A DNA stretch of 64,000 nucleotides from Bacteroides luti (GTDB taxonomy: Bacteria; Bacteroidota; Bacteroidia; Bacteroidales; Bacteroidaceae). Where the stretch lies: contig NZ_FQTV01000009.1 in assembly GCF_900128905.1 (NCBI RefSeq), positions 110,897 to 174,896 on the forward strand, written 5' to 3'. Below the pieces are notes generated by a model. It did no database searches. It saw only the letters and a list, made by a program, of their open reading frames with translations, and was not told the origin of the DNA. Within the stretch, counting starts at the first letter, position 1. Every line of letters starts with the position of its first letter. The translations under genes and the position numbers were made by a program. This document shows positions 1-8,257 of the stretch, one piece after another.

Positions 1-777
1 CAACGTCGTATTATTGCAGATATATGGTCTGCCCTGAAACCGGGAGGTATTCTTATCTACAGTACTTGTACCTATAATCTGATGGAAGATGAAGAGAATA
101 TTGAATGGATAAAGAAAGAATTGGGTGCAGAGTCATTGTCTGTTGATGTTCCTCAGGAATGGGGGATTACGGGAAACCTTGCCGGAACAGATACTCCTGT
201 TTATCGCTTTCTGCCTCACAAAACAAAAGGAGAAGGCTTTTTCCTTGCAGCCTTGCGTAAGTTAGGAGATGATGAAATTCAACCTATGCGGACTAAATCA
301 TCAAAAAAGAATAAAAAAGAAAAACCTTTAGAGATTCCTCAACAAACGAAATTGTGGCTTCAGCATCCTGAAGATTTTAATTTTGAAAGAAGAGGTGACT
401 TTATCGTTGCATGCCGGAAGAACAATGCAGAATTAATCAGTCTTCTGTACCAGCAGTTAAGAGTTGTTCATTCCGGTATAATTATAGGTGAAGTTAAAGG
501 AAAAGACCTCATACCTCACCAATCTTTGGCAATGAGTAATGAATTGAATGCCAATAAATTCTCTTCTTGTGAACTGACTTATGAACAGGCTATCTCTTAT
601 TTAAGAAAAGAAGCTATAGTGTTGGATGCAACAGTTCCTAAAGGATATTTGTTATTACAATATAAAAATGTACCGCTAGGGTTTGTGAAAAATATAGGTA
701 ACCGGGCTAATAATCTATATCCACAGGAATGGAGAATTCGTAGTGGCTATCTGCCTGAAGAAGTTCGCTGTATCTAA
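1..777 (+). CDS. NOL1/NOP2/Sun-type rRNA (cytosine-C5) methyltransferase, 5'-truncated by window edge
   Basis: The reading frame is open from base 1, so this is the C-terminal 258 residues of a longer protein. Near residue 22 it has STCTYN, the catalytic-cysteine motif of RsmB/RsmF-type m5C RNA methyltransferases, just after a GGILIYSTCT strand typical of the class I SAM fold. The rest matches the RsmF-like C-terminal layout: a ferredoxin-like part and then a PUA-like domain ending near RSGYLPEEVRCI. The family uses SAM to methylate a cytosine in rRNA. The family assignment is secure. The exact target base cannot be told from this fragment. Confidence 0.85.
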   Translation, partial: QRRIIADIWSALKPGGILIYSTCTYNLMEDEENIEWIKKELGAESLSVDVPQEWGITGNLAGTDTPVYRFLPHKTKGEGFFLAALRKLGDDEIQPMRTKSSKKNKKEKPLEIPQQTKLWLQHPEDFNFERRGDFIVACRKNNAELISLLYQQLRVVHSGIIIGEVKGKDLIPHQSLAMSNELNANKFSSCELTYEQAISYLRKEAIVLDATVPKGYLLLQYKNVPLGFVKNIGNRANNLYPQEWRIRSGYLPEEVRCI

Positions 778-851
778 TTTTGTTCAAAGATATATTCTTT
801 CATAATTCAGATGATCAGAATTTGAGTCATTAACAATATAAATTGCATCTT

Positions 852-1592
852 ATGAAAACAATGTCTGGAAAGCGAGTATTCGTTACCGGCGGATCACAAG
901 GAATTGGCCGGGGAATTGTGGAGGCTTTTGTTTCAGCAGGAGCAAATGTTGCTTTTTGCGATATCAATGAACCCGATTCTTCTTTTCTTTCGTCAGAAAA
1001 TAGTCTCTTCTATAAAGTTGACGTAACAAACGAGAAAGCACTAACGGAAGTTATGAAACAGCTTTTTGCCAATTGGGGCGATATTGATATCCTGATAAAC
1101 AATGTTGGTATTGGGGGATTTTCCTCATTGCTTGATGTTACAGTTGAACAATTTGACCGAGTTATTGCCACTAATTTACGACCAGTCTTTATTACTTCCA
1201 GATTATTGGCATTACATCGTTCAGAAATGGAACCATTACCTCGTTATGGTCGCATTGTTAATATTGCATCTACCAGATACTTAATGAGCGAGCCGGGTAC
1301 TGAGGGATATGCTGCATCGAAAGGAGGAATTGTTTCGTTGACTCATGCTTTGGCTGTTTCTTTATCGAAATATCATATAACGGTTAATTGTATTAGTCCC
1401 GGATGGATTGAGACAAAAGATTACGATTCTCTGACTGTGGCCGATCATGAACAACATCCATCAGGAAGAGTTGGAACTCCTCAAGATATAGCCAGGGCAT
1501 GTCTCTTTTTGTGTGATCCGGATAATAACTTTATCAATGGTCAGAACATGGTCATTGATGGAGGTATGACTAAGAAGATGATTTATGTGTAA
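852..1592 (+). CDS. SDR family NAD(P)-dependent oxidoreductase
   Basis: A classical short-chain dehydrogenase/reductase of about 246 residues. It has the N-terminal dinucleotide motif TGGSQGIGRG, an NNVG motif in the middle, a catalytic YAASK (Tyr-x-x-x-Lys) preceded by a serine-containing strand (NIAST), and the usual C-terminal INGQNMVIDGGM segment. The substrate is not predictable. I start at the ATG at 852 rather than the TTG at 843; the ATG at 861 is also possible. It stands alone, followed by a repeat-rich intergenic region and a convergent operon. Confidence 0.85.
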   Translation: MKTMSGKRVFVTGGSQGIGRGIVEAFVSAGANVAFCDINEPDSSFLSSENSLFYKVDVTNEKALTEVMKQLFANWGDIDILINNVGIGGFSSLLDVTVEQFDRVIATNLRPVFITSRLLALHRSEMEPLPRYGRIVNIASTRYLMSEPGTEGYAASKGGIVSLTHALAVSLSKYHITVNCISPGWIETKDYDSLTVADHEQHPSGRVGTPQDIARACLFLCDPDNNFINGQNMVIDGGMTKKMIYV

Positions 1593-1617
1593 TTAGATAT
1601 CTAAATCCTCCTCTCCA

Positions 1618-1797
1618 AATAAAAAGGTTCTTCGTCACTTTAGGTGCAAGCAAACAGTCTCAAATACTTATCCAATCAAGATTATACATGCTTTTTGATA
1701 AGCCATTTATTGAATCTGATAAAAAGTCTGCAAAACACCAGAAATAAGAGGCTCAATATAATATCTTGCACCTAAAGTGACGAAGAACCAATAAAAA
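1618..1797. mobile_element. MITE-like element with 25-bp perfect terminal inverted repeats
   Basis: Bases 1626-1650 and 1765-1789 are perfect 25-bp inverted repeats beginning GGTTCTTCGTCAC. The 164-bp element has no coding capacity and is flanked by an exact 8-bp direct repeat, AATAAAAA (1618-1625 and 1790-1797), as expected of a target-site duplication. Termini beginning GG and an 8-bp duplication fit a non-autonomous derivative of an ISL3-type element. That family assignment is inference, and the AT-rich duplication could be partly chance. Confidence 0.75.
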
Positions 1798-1800
1798 AAT

Positions 1801-1918
1801 ATTTTCATCCCTCACCTCTCACTTTTTGAGTTTAATTATCTGGAAATAAGACTCCTGTAAAAGTGAGGGATGAAAATGAACCATCACTTATCCCTCACTT
1901 TTGCTGTGATCCCTCACC
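1801..1918. repeat. Cluster of CCCTCAC direct and inverted repeats
   Basis: A perfect 15-bp inverted repeat (1801-1815 and 1863-1877, core ATCCCTCAC/GTGAGGGAT) is followed by two more direct copies of ATCCCTCAC at 1890-1898 and 1909-1917. Related CTCTCAC and CATCACTT variants lie between them. The spacing is irregular (56, 27 and 19 bp), unlike the strictly phased arrays elsewhere in the window. No gene is visible here. Confidence 0.6.
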
Positions 1919-1965
1919 AATTTGCTTCTTATATTCTTGAATTGGAAATCCATAAACTGAGTTTT

Positions 1966-2014
1966 GCAAAAAAGGCAAGCTCCCGCCTGCTTTCAAAAAG
2001 CAGGCGGGAGCTTG
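1966..2014 (-). terminator. Strong intrinsic terminator of the ppk1-ABC-F-yjbQ operon
   Basis: A 17-bp perfect GC-rich stem (1976-1992 with 1998-2014) closes a 5-nt loop. On the minus strand it is followed by a TTTTTT tract (complement of 1968-1973). It therefore ends minus-strand transcription about 100 nt past the yjbQ stop codon. Confidence 0.85.
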
Positions 2015-2021
2015 AAATATA

Positions 2022-2116
2022 ATTCACCAATGTTTTTTTAATCATTGACCATTAAATAAAATCCATTGCCCAATAATTTTTAATCATTGGTCAATAAATT
2101 AAATCCATTCACCAAT
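2022..2116. repeat. Phased array A: five ATTsnnsAAT cores at 21-22 bp spacing
   Basis: Near-palindromic 10-bp cores start at 2022 (ATTCACCAAT), 2044 (ATTGACCATT), 2065 (ATTGCCCAAT), 2086 (ATTGGTCAAT) and 2107 (ATTCACCAAT). The spacings are 22, 21, 21 and 21 bp, with AT-rich spacers. The last core touches the yjbQ stop codon, so the array lies in the 3' UTR between that stop and the terminator. Cores and spacers resemble those at 51261-51334 and 16377-16428. Confidence 0.75.
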
Positions 2117-2526
2117 TATCCCATTACAGTGGCAACAACCCTTCTTTCTCCACCATAATTGCGGAATTCACAAAGATAGATACCTTGCCATGTTCCCAGG
2201 TTTAACCGACCGTTGGTTATAGGAATTGTAATGCTTGAGCCAACTATTGTTGACTTAGTATGGGCAGGCATATCGTCATCGCCTTCAAGTACATGTTCAT
2301 AATAGGGTTCTCTTTCTTTAACCAGGCGATTGAATGTGGATTCTAAATCTGTTCGCACATCAGGATCGGCATTTTCATTAATGCTCAAAGCTGCAGAAGT
2401 ATGCTTGATAAACAAATGAAGCAATCCTGTTTTTGGCAGTTCAGGCAGATTTCTTATAATCTCCTGAGTAACCAAATGAAAACCTCTTTGTCTGGCTTTT
2501 AGTGAGAATTCTGTTTGAGCAACCAT
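2116..2526 (-). CDS. yjbQ: YjbQ/UPF0047 family protein
   Basis: At 136 residues this is the full length of the YjbQ (UPF0047) family. Characteristic stretches are HTSAALSINENADPDVRTDLE near residue 42, HTKSTIVGSS near residue 90, and the C-terminal GTWQGIYLCEFRNYGG. Some members show weak thiamine-phosphate synthase activity, but the physiological role is unsettled. It starts 12 bp after the ABC-F stop codon and is the last gene of the ppk1-ABC-F-yjbQ operon. Confidence 0.85.
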   Translation of the reverse strand: MVAQTEFSLKARQRGFHLVTQEIIRNLPELPKTGLLHLFIKHTSAALSINENADPDVRTDLESTFNRLVKEREPYYEHVLEGDDDMPAHTKSTIVGSSITIPITNGRLNLGTWQGIYLCEFRNYGGERRVVATVMG

Positions 2527-2538
2527 GCTTATTTCTTT

Positions 2539-4176
2539 TTATTTGTTTCTCTCAAGCTCATTTAATGAATCCATTTTCTTCTTTTCAAGGAATTCATAAA
2601 TACCGCATAGATGCTCAGTAACTTTCTTGTTGCCGAACTCATAAACCTTGGTTACCAGTCCGTCAAGGAAATCACGGTCGTGAGATACCACGATAAGTGT
2701 TCCGTCGAAATCCTTCAAAGCCGATTTTAAAATATCTTTTGTTTTCAGGTCGAGGTGGTTGGTTGGCTCATCGAGAATAAGCAAATTAACCGGCTCAAGC
2801 AATAACTTAATCATAGCCAGTCGCGTACGTTCACCACCCGATAAGACCTTAACCTTTTTCGTTGATTCTTCACCACCAAACATAAATGCTCCCAGTAAAT
2901 CGCGTATTTTATTTCGGATATCTCCTACAGCAACATCGTCAATGGTTTGAAAAACGGTTAGATTTTCATCTAACAACGAAGCTTGATTCTGTGCGAAATA
3001 ACCAATCTGTACATTGTGTCCTAAAGTTAGCGTTCCGGTATGCTCAATTTCTTTCATGATACACTTCACTAAAGTAGATTTACCTTCACCGTTCTTTCCT
3101 ACAAAAGCTACTTTATCGCCACGTTCTATAGTTAGATTGGCATTGCTGAATATCAGCTTCTCACCATAAGTCTTGCCCACACCATCCATAGTTACAGGAT
3201 AATTACCAGAGCGTGGAGAAGGAGGAAACTTTAAACGCAGAGCGGAAGTATCTTCCTCATCTACTTCAAGTATCTCAAGCTTTTCCAGCATCTTAACCCT
3301 ACTTTGTACTTGGTTGGTTTTTGAATATGTACCTTTAAAACGTTCGATGAATTCCTGATTCTCAGCAATCATTTTCTGCTGATCTTCAAAGGCTTTTTGC
3401 TGTTGCTCGCGTCTTTCTGCACGAAGCTGCAAATATTTGGAGTAATTAACTTTATAGTCGTATATACGTCCCATGGTTACTTCAATGGTACGTGTGGTAA
3501 TGTTATCCACAAATTTTCGGTCGTGACTGATAAGGATTACAGCTTTGGCGCTGTTAATAAGAAAATCTTCCAGCCACTGAATAGATTCAATATCGAGGTG
3601 ATTAGTAGGCTCATCCAATAAAAGAACATCGGGATTTTGCAATAAGAGCTTGGCAAGTTCAATACGCATACGCCATCCACCGCTGAAATCGCTTGTCTGT
3701 CGGTTGAAATCTTCACGCATGAAACCTAGTCCTAAAAGTGCTTTTTCCACATCCGCTTCATAATTGGTGGCGTCAATGGCATAGAATTTCTCGCTTAAAG
3801 CAGAAACGTTTTCAATAAGCTCCATGTAGCTGTCACTTTCGTAGTCGGTTCTTGTTTCAAGTTCCTTGTTCAGCTTTTCAATTTCAGCTTCCATTTCATG
3901 AAGGTGAGAAAAAGCCTGCGCTGTCTCTTCAAAAACAGTTCGTCCGTCTTCCGTCATCAAGTGCTGAGGCAGATAAGCAATCACGCTATCTTTCGGAGCT
4001 GAAATTTTTCCTCGGCTGGGTTGACGTGCACCGGCAAGAATCTTTAATAAAGTACTCTTTCCTGCACCATTCTTACCCATCAAGGCAATACGGTCTTTTT
4101 CATTAATCACAAAAGAAACGTCACTGAAAAGGGTGGTTCCCCCGAACTCTACTGTTAATCCGTCTACTGAAATCAT
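2539..4176 (-). CDS. ABC-F family ATPase (ribosome-associated type)
   Basis: 545 residues with two ABC nucleotide-binding domains on one chain and no membrane segments, the ABC-F layout. Walker A motifs are GKNGAGKST (residues 34-42) and GKNGEGKST in the second half. Signature motifs are SGGWRMRIELA and SGGERTRLAM, each followed by a LLLDEPTNHLD/LILDEPTNHLD Walker B. A charged linker of about 80 residues separates the domains. ABC-F proteins bind the ribosomal E site and relieve stalled or antibiotic-bound ribosomes; which subgroup this is cannot be settled by eye. It lies 11 bp downstream of ppk1. Confidence 0.9.
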   Translation of the reverse strand: MISVDGLTVEFGGTTLFSDVSFVINEKDRIALMGKNGAGKSTLLKILAGARQPSRGKISAPKDSVIAYLPQHLMTEDGRTVFEETAQAFSHLHEMEAEIEKLNKELETRTDYESDSYMELIENVSALSEKFYAIDATNYEADVEKALLGLGFMREDFNRQTSDFSGGWRMRIELAKLLLQNPDVLLLDEPTNHLDIESIQWLEDFLINSAKAVILISHDRKFVDNITTRTIEVTMGRIYDYKVNYSKYLQLRAERREQQQKAFEDQQKMIAENQEFIERFKGTYSKTNQVQSRVKMLEKLEILEVDEEDTSALRLKFPPSPRSGNYPVTMDGVGKTYGEKLIFSNANLTIERGDKVAFVGKNGEGKSTLVKCIMKEIEHTGTLTLGHNVQIGYFAQNQASLLDENLTVFQTIDDVAVGDIRNKIRDLLGAFMFGGEESTKKVKVLSGGERTRLAMIKLLLEPVNLLILDEPTNHLDLKTKDILKSALKDFDGTLIVVSHDRDFLDGLVTKVYEFGNKKVTEHLCGIYEFLEKKKMDSLNELERNK

Positions 4177-4187
4177 TCTTATTTTTG

Positions 4188-6269
4188 CTAATTAGGGCGC
4201 AAAGGTAGTGAATTTTTGTCTTTCAGAAAATTGTAAATAGCATATTGTGACCTAATTGGTGGTTCTGATGGGTTATATTTAAATTTGTTTTGCAGGTCGG
4301 CATCCACAAAACAGGCTTTTTGGTTATCTTTTAACTGAATATTCAGAATATCAATGACATCTCTTTTTAAATTTTTATCCAGAATCGGAGTAACTGCTTC
4401 TATTCTGTGGTAGAGATTTCGCTTCATCCAGTCGGGAGAACCAATAAACACCTTTGGATCTCCTCCGTTATGGAAGTACCATACCCGGGCATGTTCAAGG
4501 AAACTATCCACGATTCGGGTTATGCGAATGTTTTTGCTGTATGGTTGACCGGGAATGAGACAGCAAATTCCGCGTATTATGAGTTCTATTTCCACACCAT
4601 GTTCCGATGCACGGTAAAGTTCATCAATCATAATCTGATCTTGTAAGGCATTCATCTTAAGAATTATTTTGCCTCCTCTGCCTTGCTCAGCCAATTCTAT
4701 TTCATGGTTTATTAGTTTAGTGAGCTCCGGAATAAGGTTAAACCGCGCAACCAAAAGCTGCTTAAATTGTGGATGTTCCACCTTTTTTTCCAGAATAAGA
4801 AATAAAGTATGCAAGTCTTCCACAATCTCACTATTAGATGTAAAAATGCCGATATCAGAATAAACTTTTGCTGTTTTTTCATTAAAGTTACCGGTACTTA
4901 CATAAGCATAACTAGGTACATTCTCTTGTTTATCACTATGCCTCAGTACAAGTGCCACCTTGGCGTGTACCTTTAATCCCGGAATGCTGTAAATAATATT
5001 AATACCTGCATTTTGCATCATTTCAGCTGTTTCCAGATTATTCTCTTCATCAAAACGAGCTTTCAGTTCCACAAATACAGTTACCTTCTTTCCGTTCTGG
5101 GCAGCACTGATCAATGTGTTTATCACTGCAGAGTTCTCGGCTACTCTATATTGAGTAACCATTATTTCTTTAGTCAGCGGATCATGTGTAGCCTCATAAA
5201 GAAAATGGATAAAATGCTCAAAAGAGTGATATGGAAAATTAACCAGCAGATCTTTCTTCTTCACGTATTGAAAGATGGAAGAATGCCTGTTCAGACAATT
5301 AAGTCTCATTGGCTGAGGCTTCTCATTTATTTGCAAGAGTTTGTTGGGATTGGGTAGCTTAATTAAATCCTCAAGATTTAAATGGCTATCTCCTAAAACC
5401 AATTCGTTTCTGTTTATATGGAAGGCATCTATCAGAAATTCAAGAAAGTCATCAGGCATAGAGCGATCGTAAACAAAACGGCATACTGCTCCAATTTTAC
5501 GCTTCTTCACCTTCTTTTTTACTTGCTCCACAATGCTTCCGCTTATAGTATCGTCAATAAGAATATCAGCGTCTCGTGATATCTTGATGCAGTAACAGTT
5601 GTCTACTTCATATCCTGGGAAAATACTTCCTATATTGGCTTTGATAATATCTTCAATATACATTAAGTAATAGTTTCCATCATGCTGAGGCAGTTCAATA
5701 AAGCGGGAAACCTTACTATAAGGCATTTTAAGAACAAAGTATTGCTCGCGTGAAGGATTATCAATTGAGCTGTTTTTCTTATATAAACGAACGGCAAGGT
5801 ATAATCTATTGTCTCTCAGAAAAGATATTATTTCGCCTTTTGATATTAAAACCGGTTGTAAGAATGGGAACACTTCTTCGTTAAAGAAATTACGAACAAA
5901 CTCCTGGTGGAAAGGTTCCACATCTTTACTTTGATAGAAGATAACATTGTTTCTTCGAAGCTCAGGAAGTATTTTTTGTTCATAAATACGTACTCTTTCT
6001 TCCAGCTGCTTATTTACCTCTATGTTTATATCTTCTAATATTTGCTGAGAAACCTGTATAGATTCTTCATCTGTCCTGGCTCCTGAAACATTCGCTTTAT
6101 GGTCTGCCACACGTATTTTATAGAATTCTTCCAGGTTAGAAGAATAAATAGCAATGAAATTAATACGTTCATAGAGTGGAAGCTTGTCGTCATTAGCCTC
6201 CAGCAGCACACGATAATTAAACGATAGCCAACTAATATCGCGTTTAAAGTATTGATATGAATGTTCCAT
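4188..6269 (-). CDS. ppk1: Polyphosphate kinase 1
   Basis: Reversibly transfers the ATP gamma-phosphate to polyphosphate. The 693 residues from the ATG at 6269 begin with the family's N-terminal pattern (YFKRDISWLSFNYRVL). They contain the KVHAK segment with the autophosphorylated histidine, YVSTGNFNEKTAKVYSDIG, and the C-terminal GSPDWMKRNLYHRIEAVTPI. The frame stays open upstream to 6431, but that extension overlaps the divergent phosphoesterase gene and is not family-like. It is the first gene of an operon with ABC-F and yjbQ. Confidence 0.95.
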   Translation of the reverse strand: MEHSYQYFKRDISWLSFNYRVLLEANDDKLPLYERINFIAIYSSNLEEFYKIRVADHKANVSGARTDEESIQVSQQILEDINIEVNKQLEERVRIYEQKILPELRRNNVIFYQSKDVEPFHQEFVRNFFNEEVFPFLQPVLISKGEIISFLRDNRLYLAVRLYKKNSSIDNPSREQYFVLKMPYSKVSRFIELPQHDGNYYLMYIEDIIKANIGSIFPGYEVDNCYCIKISRDADILIDDTISGSIVEQVKKKVKKRKIGAVCRFVYDRSMPDDFLEFLIDAFHINRNELVLGDSHLNLEDLIKLPNPNKLLQINEKPQPMRLNCLNRHSSIFQYVKKKDLLVNFPYHSFEHFIHFLYEATHDPLTKEIMVTQYRVAENSAVINTLISAAQNGKKVTVFVELKARFDEENNLETAEMMQNAGINIIYSIPGLKVHAKVALVLRHSDKQENVPSYAYVSTGNFNEKTAKVYSDIGIFTSNSEIVEDLHTLFLILEKKVEHPQFKQLLVARFNLIPELTKLINHEIELAEQGRGGKIILKMNALQDQIMIDELYRASEHGVEIELIIRGICCLIPGQPYSKNIRITRIVDSFLEHARVWYFHNGGDPKVFIGSPDWMKRNLYHRIEAVTPILDKNLKRDVIDILNIQLKDNQKACFVDADLQNKFKYNPSEPPIRSQYAIYNFLKDKNSLPLRPN

Positions 6270-6294
6270 AGCAGCTATTTTGCCGTAAATATAG

Positions 6295-6302
6295 TATATT
6301 TG
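6295..6302 (+). promoter_or_regulatory. -7 box TATATTTG upstream of the YfcE-like gene
   Basis: In the 53-bp divergent gap between ppk1 and the phosphoesterase, TATATTTG matches the Bacteroides -7 consensus TAnnTTTG. I see no well-spaced -33 TTTG. Confidence 0.4.
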
Positions 6303-6322
6303 CAGACATAAATAGCAAAAAA

Positions 6323-6814
6323 ATGGTAAGAATTGGTTTATTGTCAGACACTCACGGTTACTGGGATGAAAAATACCTGAAATATTTTGAGAATTGTGAT
6401 GAAATTTGGCATGTAGGAGATATAGGATCAATGGAAGTTGCAGAGAAACTGGCAGCTTTTCGCCCCTTAAGGGCTGTGTATGGGAACATTGACGGACAGG
6501 ATATTCGCAAGACTTATCCTCAGATAAACCGATTTACCATTGAAGGCGCCGAAGTTTTAATGAAGCACATTGGTGGTTATCCCGGGAATTATGATCCTTC
6601 TATTCGTGGAAGTATTCTGGTTCGTCCTCCAAAATTATTTATCAGCGGGCATTCACATATATTGAAAGTAAAGTATGACAAAACTCTTGGTATGCTTCAC
6701 ATTAATCCGGGTGCAGCCGGTATCTATGGCTTTCACAAAGTGCGTACCATGGTTCGTTTTGTCATAGATAATGGGGAGTTTAAAGATCTGGAGGTTATTG
6801 AACTGGCTGGATAA
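6323..6814 (+). CDS. YfcE/MJ0936-type metallophosphoesterase
   Basis: 163 residues of the calcineurin-like phosphoesterase fold. Metal-binding motifs appear in order: LLSDTHG (Asp and His near residue 8), a GDIGS segment, GNIDG near residue 60, and GHSH near residue 112 followed by a second His (LHINPG). Small proteins of this class hydrolyse phosphodiesters in vitro; the cellular substrate is unknown. It diverges from ppk1. Its stop codon is immediately adjacent to the stop codon of the convergent gene, with no intergenic base. Confidence 0.85.
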   Translation: MVRIGLLSDTHGYWDEKYLKYFENCDEIWHVGDIGSMEVAEKLAAFRPLRAVYGNIDGQDIRKTYPQINRFTIEGAEVLMKHIGGYPGNYDPSIRGSILVRPPKLFISGHSHILKVKYDKTLGMLHINPGAAGIYGFHKVRTMVRFVIDNGEFKDLEVIELAG

Positions 6815-7555
6815 TTAATAGCAAAAACTGACTCCTAAACCAATCTCAAGATTACCGGAAAGACTTTTGGGAGCGAACTTTCTTTTCTCAATAACTTCTT
6901 GAGTGTAAGCGTCAGTAAGTACATAAGTGTAACTGGTTTTTTGTATGAATTGGGTGTAATCAATATCCACATTGAAAAGAAGATTATCATACTTATAACT
7001 CAGGCTAATGCCTGGATTTATGAAAGGAAGGTCATCGATTTCCAGATAACTGTCGCCTGCGGTATATCTTATATAATAAAGATTGTTACTTCCTTTTTCT
7101 TTTATATTGAAGCATGGATTCTTGACGAGTATTTCTCCTATACCTACCCCCAATCTGGTACGGATAGACCAATTTTTATTTTCAATGCGGTATGTCCCTC
7201 CAATGCTCCCATCATGGAGAGTTGTACTTTTATTTTCATTGAAATCATCTCCCAGATTATAATAAAGGTTTGGTATCATGTTTGAATAATCTTTTCCCGA
7301 ATGGGTTGCCGATGCTAATTTTAAATCGACGAATGCTCCCCATTGAGAACTAAAGAAATAACTAAACCTACCTTTAATGAAAGGGGATATTGTTTTGGTA
7401 CTTAACAGACAATCTGAAGCATTGCCAAACTTTGGATCAAACAAATTCACATTGATACCGGTTGTCATATCTATTATCATGCGTTTGGGACTTTCTGTTT
7501 GTGCTTGCAGTATAGCCGGCAAAAAGAAAAGAATCAATATAATTATTTTTCTCAT
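6815..7555 (-). CDS. Hypothetical secreted protein, possible outer-membrane beta-barrel
   Basis: 246 residues from the ATG at 7555, where a clean Sec signal peptide begins (MRKIIILILFFLPAILQAQ). The frame is open to 7579 without gaining a better start. The mature part has alternating hydrophobic and polar stretches (FSYFFSSQWGAFVDLKLAS, NLLFNVDIDYTQF) and ends in GVSFCY with a terminal aromatic residue, which suggests a small beta-barrel. I do not recognise a family. It follows the preceding hypothetical gene by 10 bp, so the two are probably co-transcribed. Confidence 0.6.
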   Translation of the reverse strand: MRKIIILILFFLPAILQAQTESPKRMIIDMTTGINVNLFDPKFGNASDCLLSTKTISPFIKGRFSYFFSSQWGAFVDLKLASATHSGKDYSNMIPNLYYNLGDDFNENKSTTLHDGSIGGTYRIENKNWSIRTRLGVGIGEILVKNPCFNIKEKGSNNLYYIRYTAGDSYLEIDDLPFINPGISLSYKYDNLLFNVDIDYTQFIQKTSYTYVLTDAYTQEVIEKRKFAPKSLSGNLEIGLGVSFCY

Positions 7556-7565
7556 GATGATTAAA

Positions 7566-8111
7566 TTAGTGTAAAGCAATTGGAGTTGTTTCTTTTTCTA
7601 TCTTTTTTCCGCTAGCCAAGGTCAGTGTAACCTTAAAGGAGTGTAAACCGGCTTGAGGAATGGTTCGTAAAGCCAGATAAATTTTAGAACCTGTCATTAT
7701 ATTGATAGTGTCTCCTTTTTGAGTATAATCCCAAATATCTTGTTCTATCGTTCTTGGGTAATTTGTAAAGCAAGGTCTTATATCTGCTCCGGCAGGATAA
7801 TCTTGATTAAAAGTATTTATAGTGTTAATGTCTAGTTTGATAATTCCATCTTCTAACTTATAATAGTAATAATTATTAGCTCTGATTAAAGAGTCCGTAA
7901 TTAAGTCTATTCGCAATATATATGCCTCTTTTTTTATTCCGGCTGAGGTGGCCTCAACTGGTTGTTTGCCCTCATTATTCATATGATGAAGCTCGAAATC
8001 GGTCAGCTTGCAACTTCTGTATTCGGGCTCTTCATCCCAATAACCTTCGCAATCACATCCCATGCCAAGGAAGATAGCTAAGACAATCATTGTACGTAAT
8101 AAATATTTCAT
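7566..8111 (-). CDS. Hypothetical exported protein (possibly DUF5034-like)
   Basis: 181 residues. The N-terminus is hydrophobic and ends at a cysteine (LAIFLGMGCDC), compatible with a lipoprotein signal although the lipobox is not ideal. The start ATG at 8111 agrees with the signal peptide. The wording of the N-terminal third (YRSCKLTDFELHHMNNEGKQP) resembles a Bacteroides family I associate with DUF5034, but that is from memory and uncertain. It is the first gene of a two-gene unit with the putative beta-barrel protein. Confidence 0.55.
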   Translation of the reverse strand: MKYLLRTMIVLAIFLGMGCDCEGYWDEEPEYRSCKLTDFELHHMNNEGKQPVEATSAGIKKEAYILRIDLITDSLIRANNYYYYKLEDGIIKLDINTINTFNQDYPAGADIRPCFTNYPRTIEQDIWDYTQKGDTINIMTGSKIYLALRTIPQAGLHSFKVTLTLASGKKIEKETTPIALH

Positions 8112-8201
8112 AGCTTAAGATTTTGTTATGTGCAAATGTATTATTTTATTTCTAAAAACGTTAGATTCTACTAGAAACTGCTTTATCTATCGTTAAATTA
8201 T

Positions 8202-8232
8202 TTTGCAATATCAAATATCTTTCCGTAATTTG
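8202..8232 (+). promoter_or_regulatory. Putative promoter of the rfbA operon
   Basis: TTTG at 8202-8205 and TAATTTG at 8226-8232 are 20 bp apart, close to the Bacteroides -33 TTTG / -7 TAnnTTTG pattern (the -7 box lacks one T). It lies 25 bp upstream of the rfbA ATG. Confidence 0.45.
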
Positions 8233-8257
8233 CGTTTAATAATAAACAAAGTAATCT

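Noticed and set aside
6270..6431. N-terminal extension of polyphosphate kinase
   Set aside because: It overlaps the start of the divergent phosphoesterase and has no resemblance to PPK1, whose N-terminus begins at 6269.
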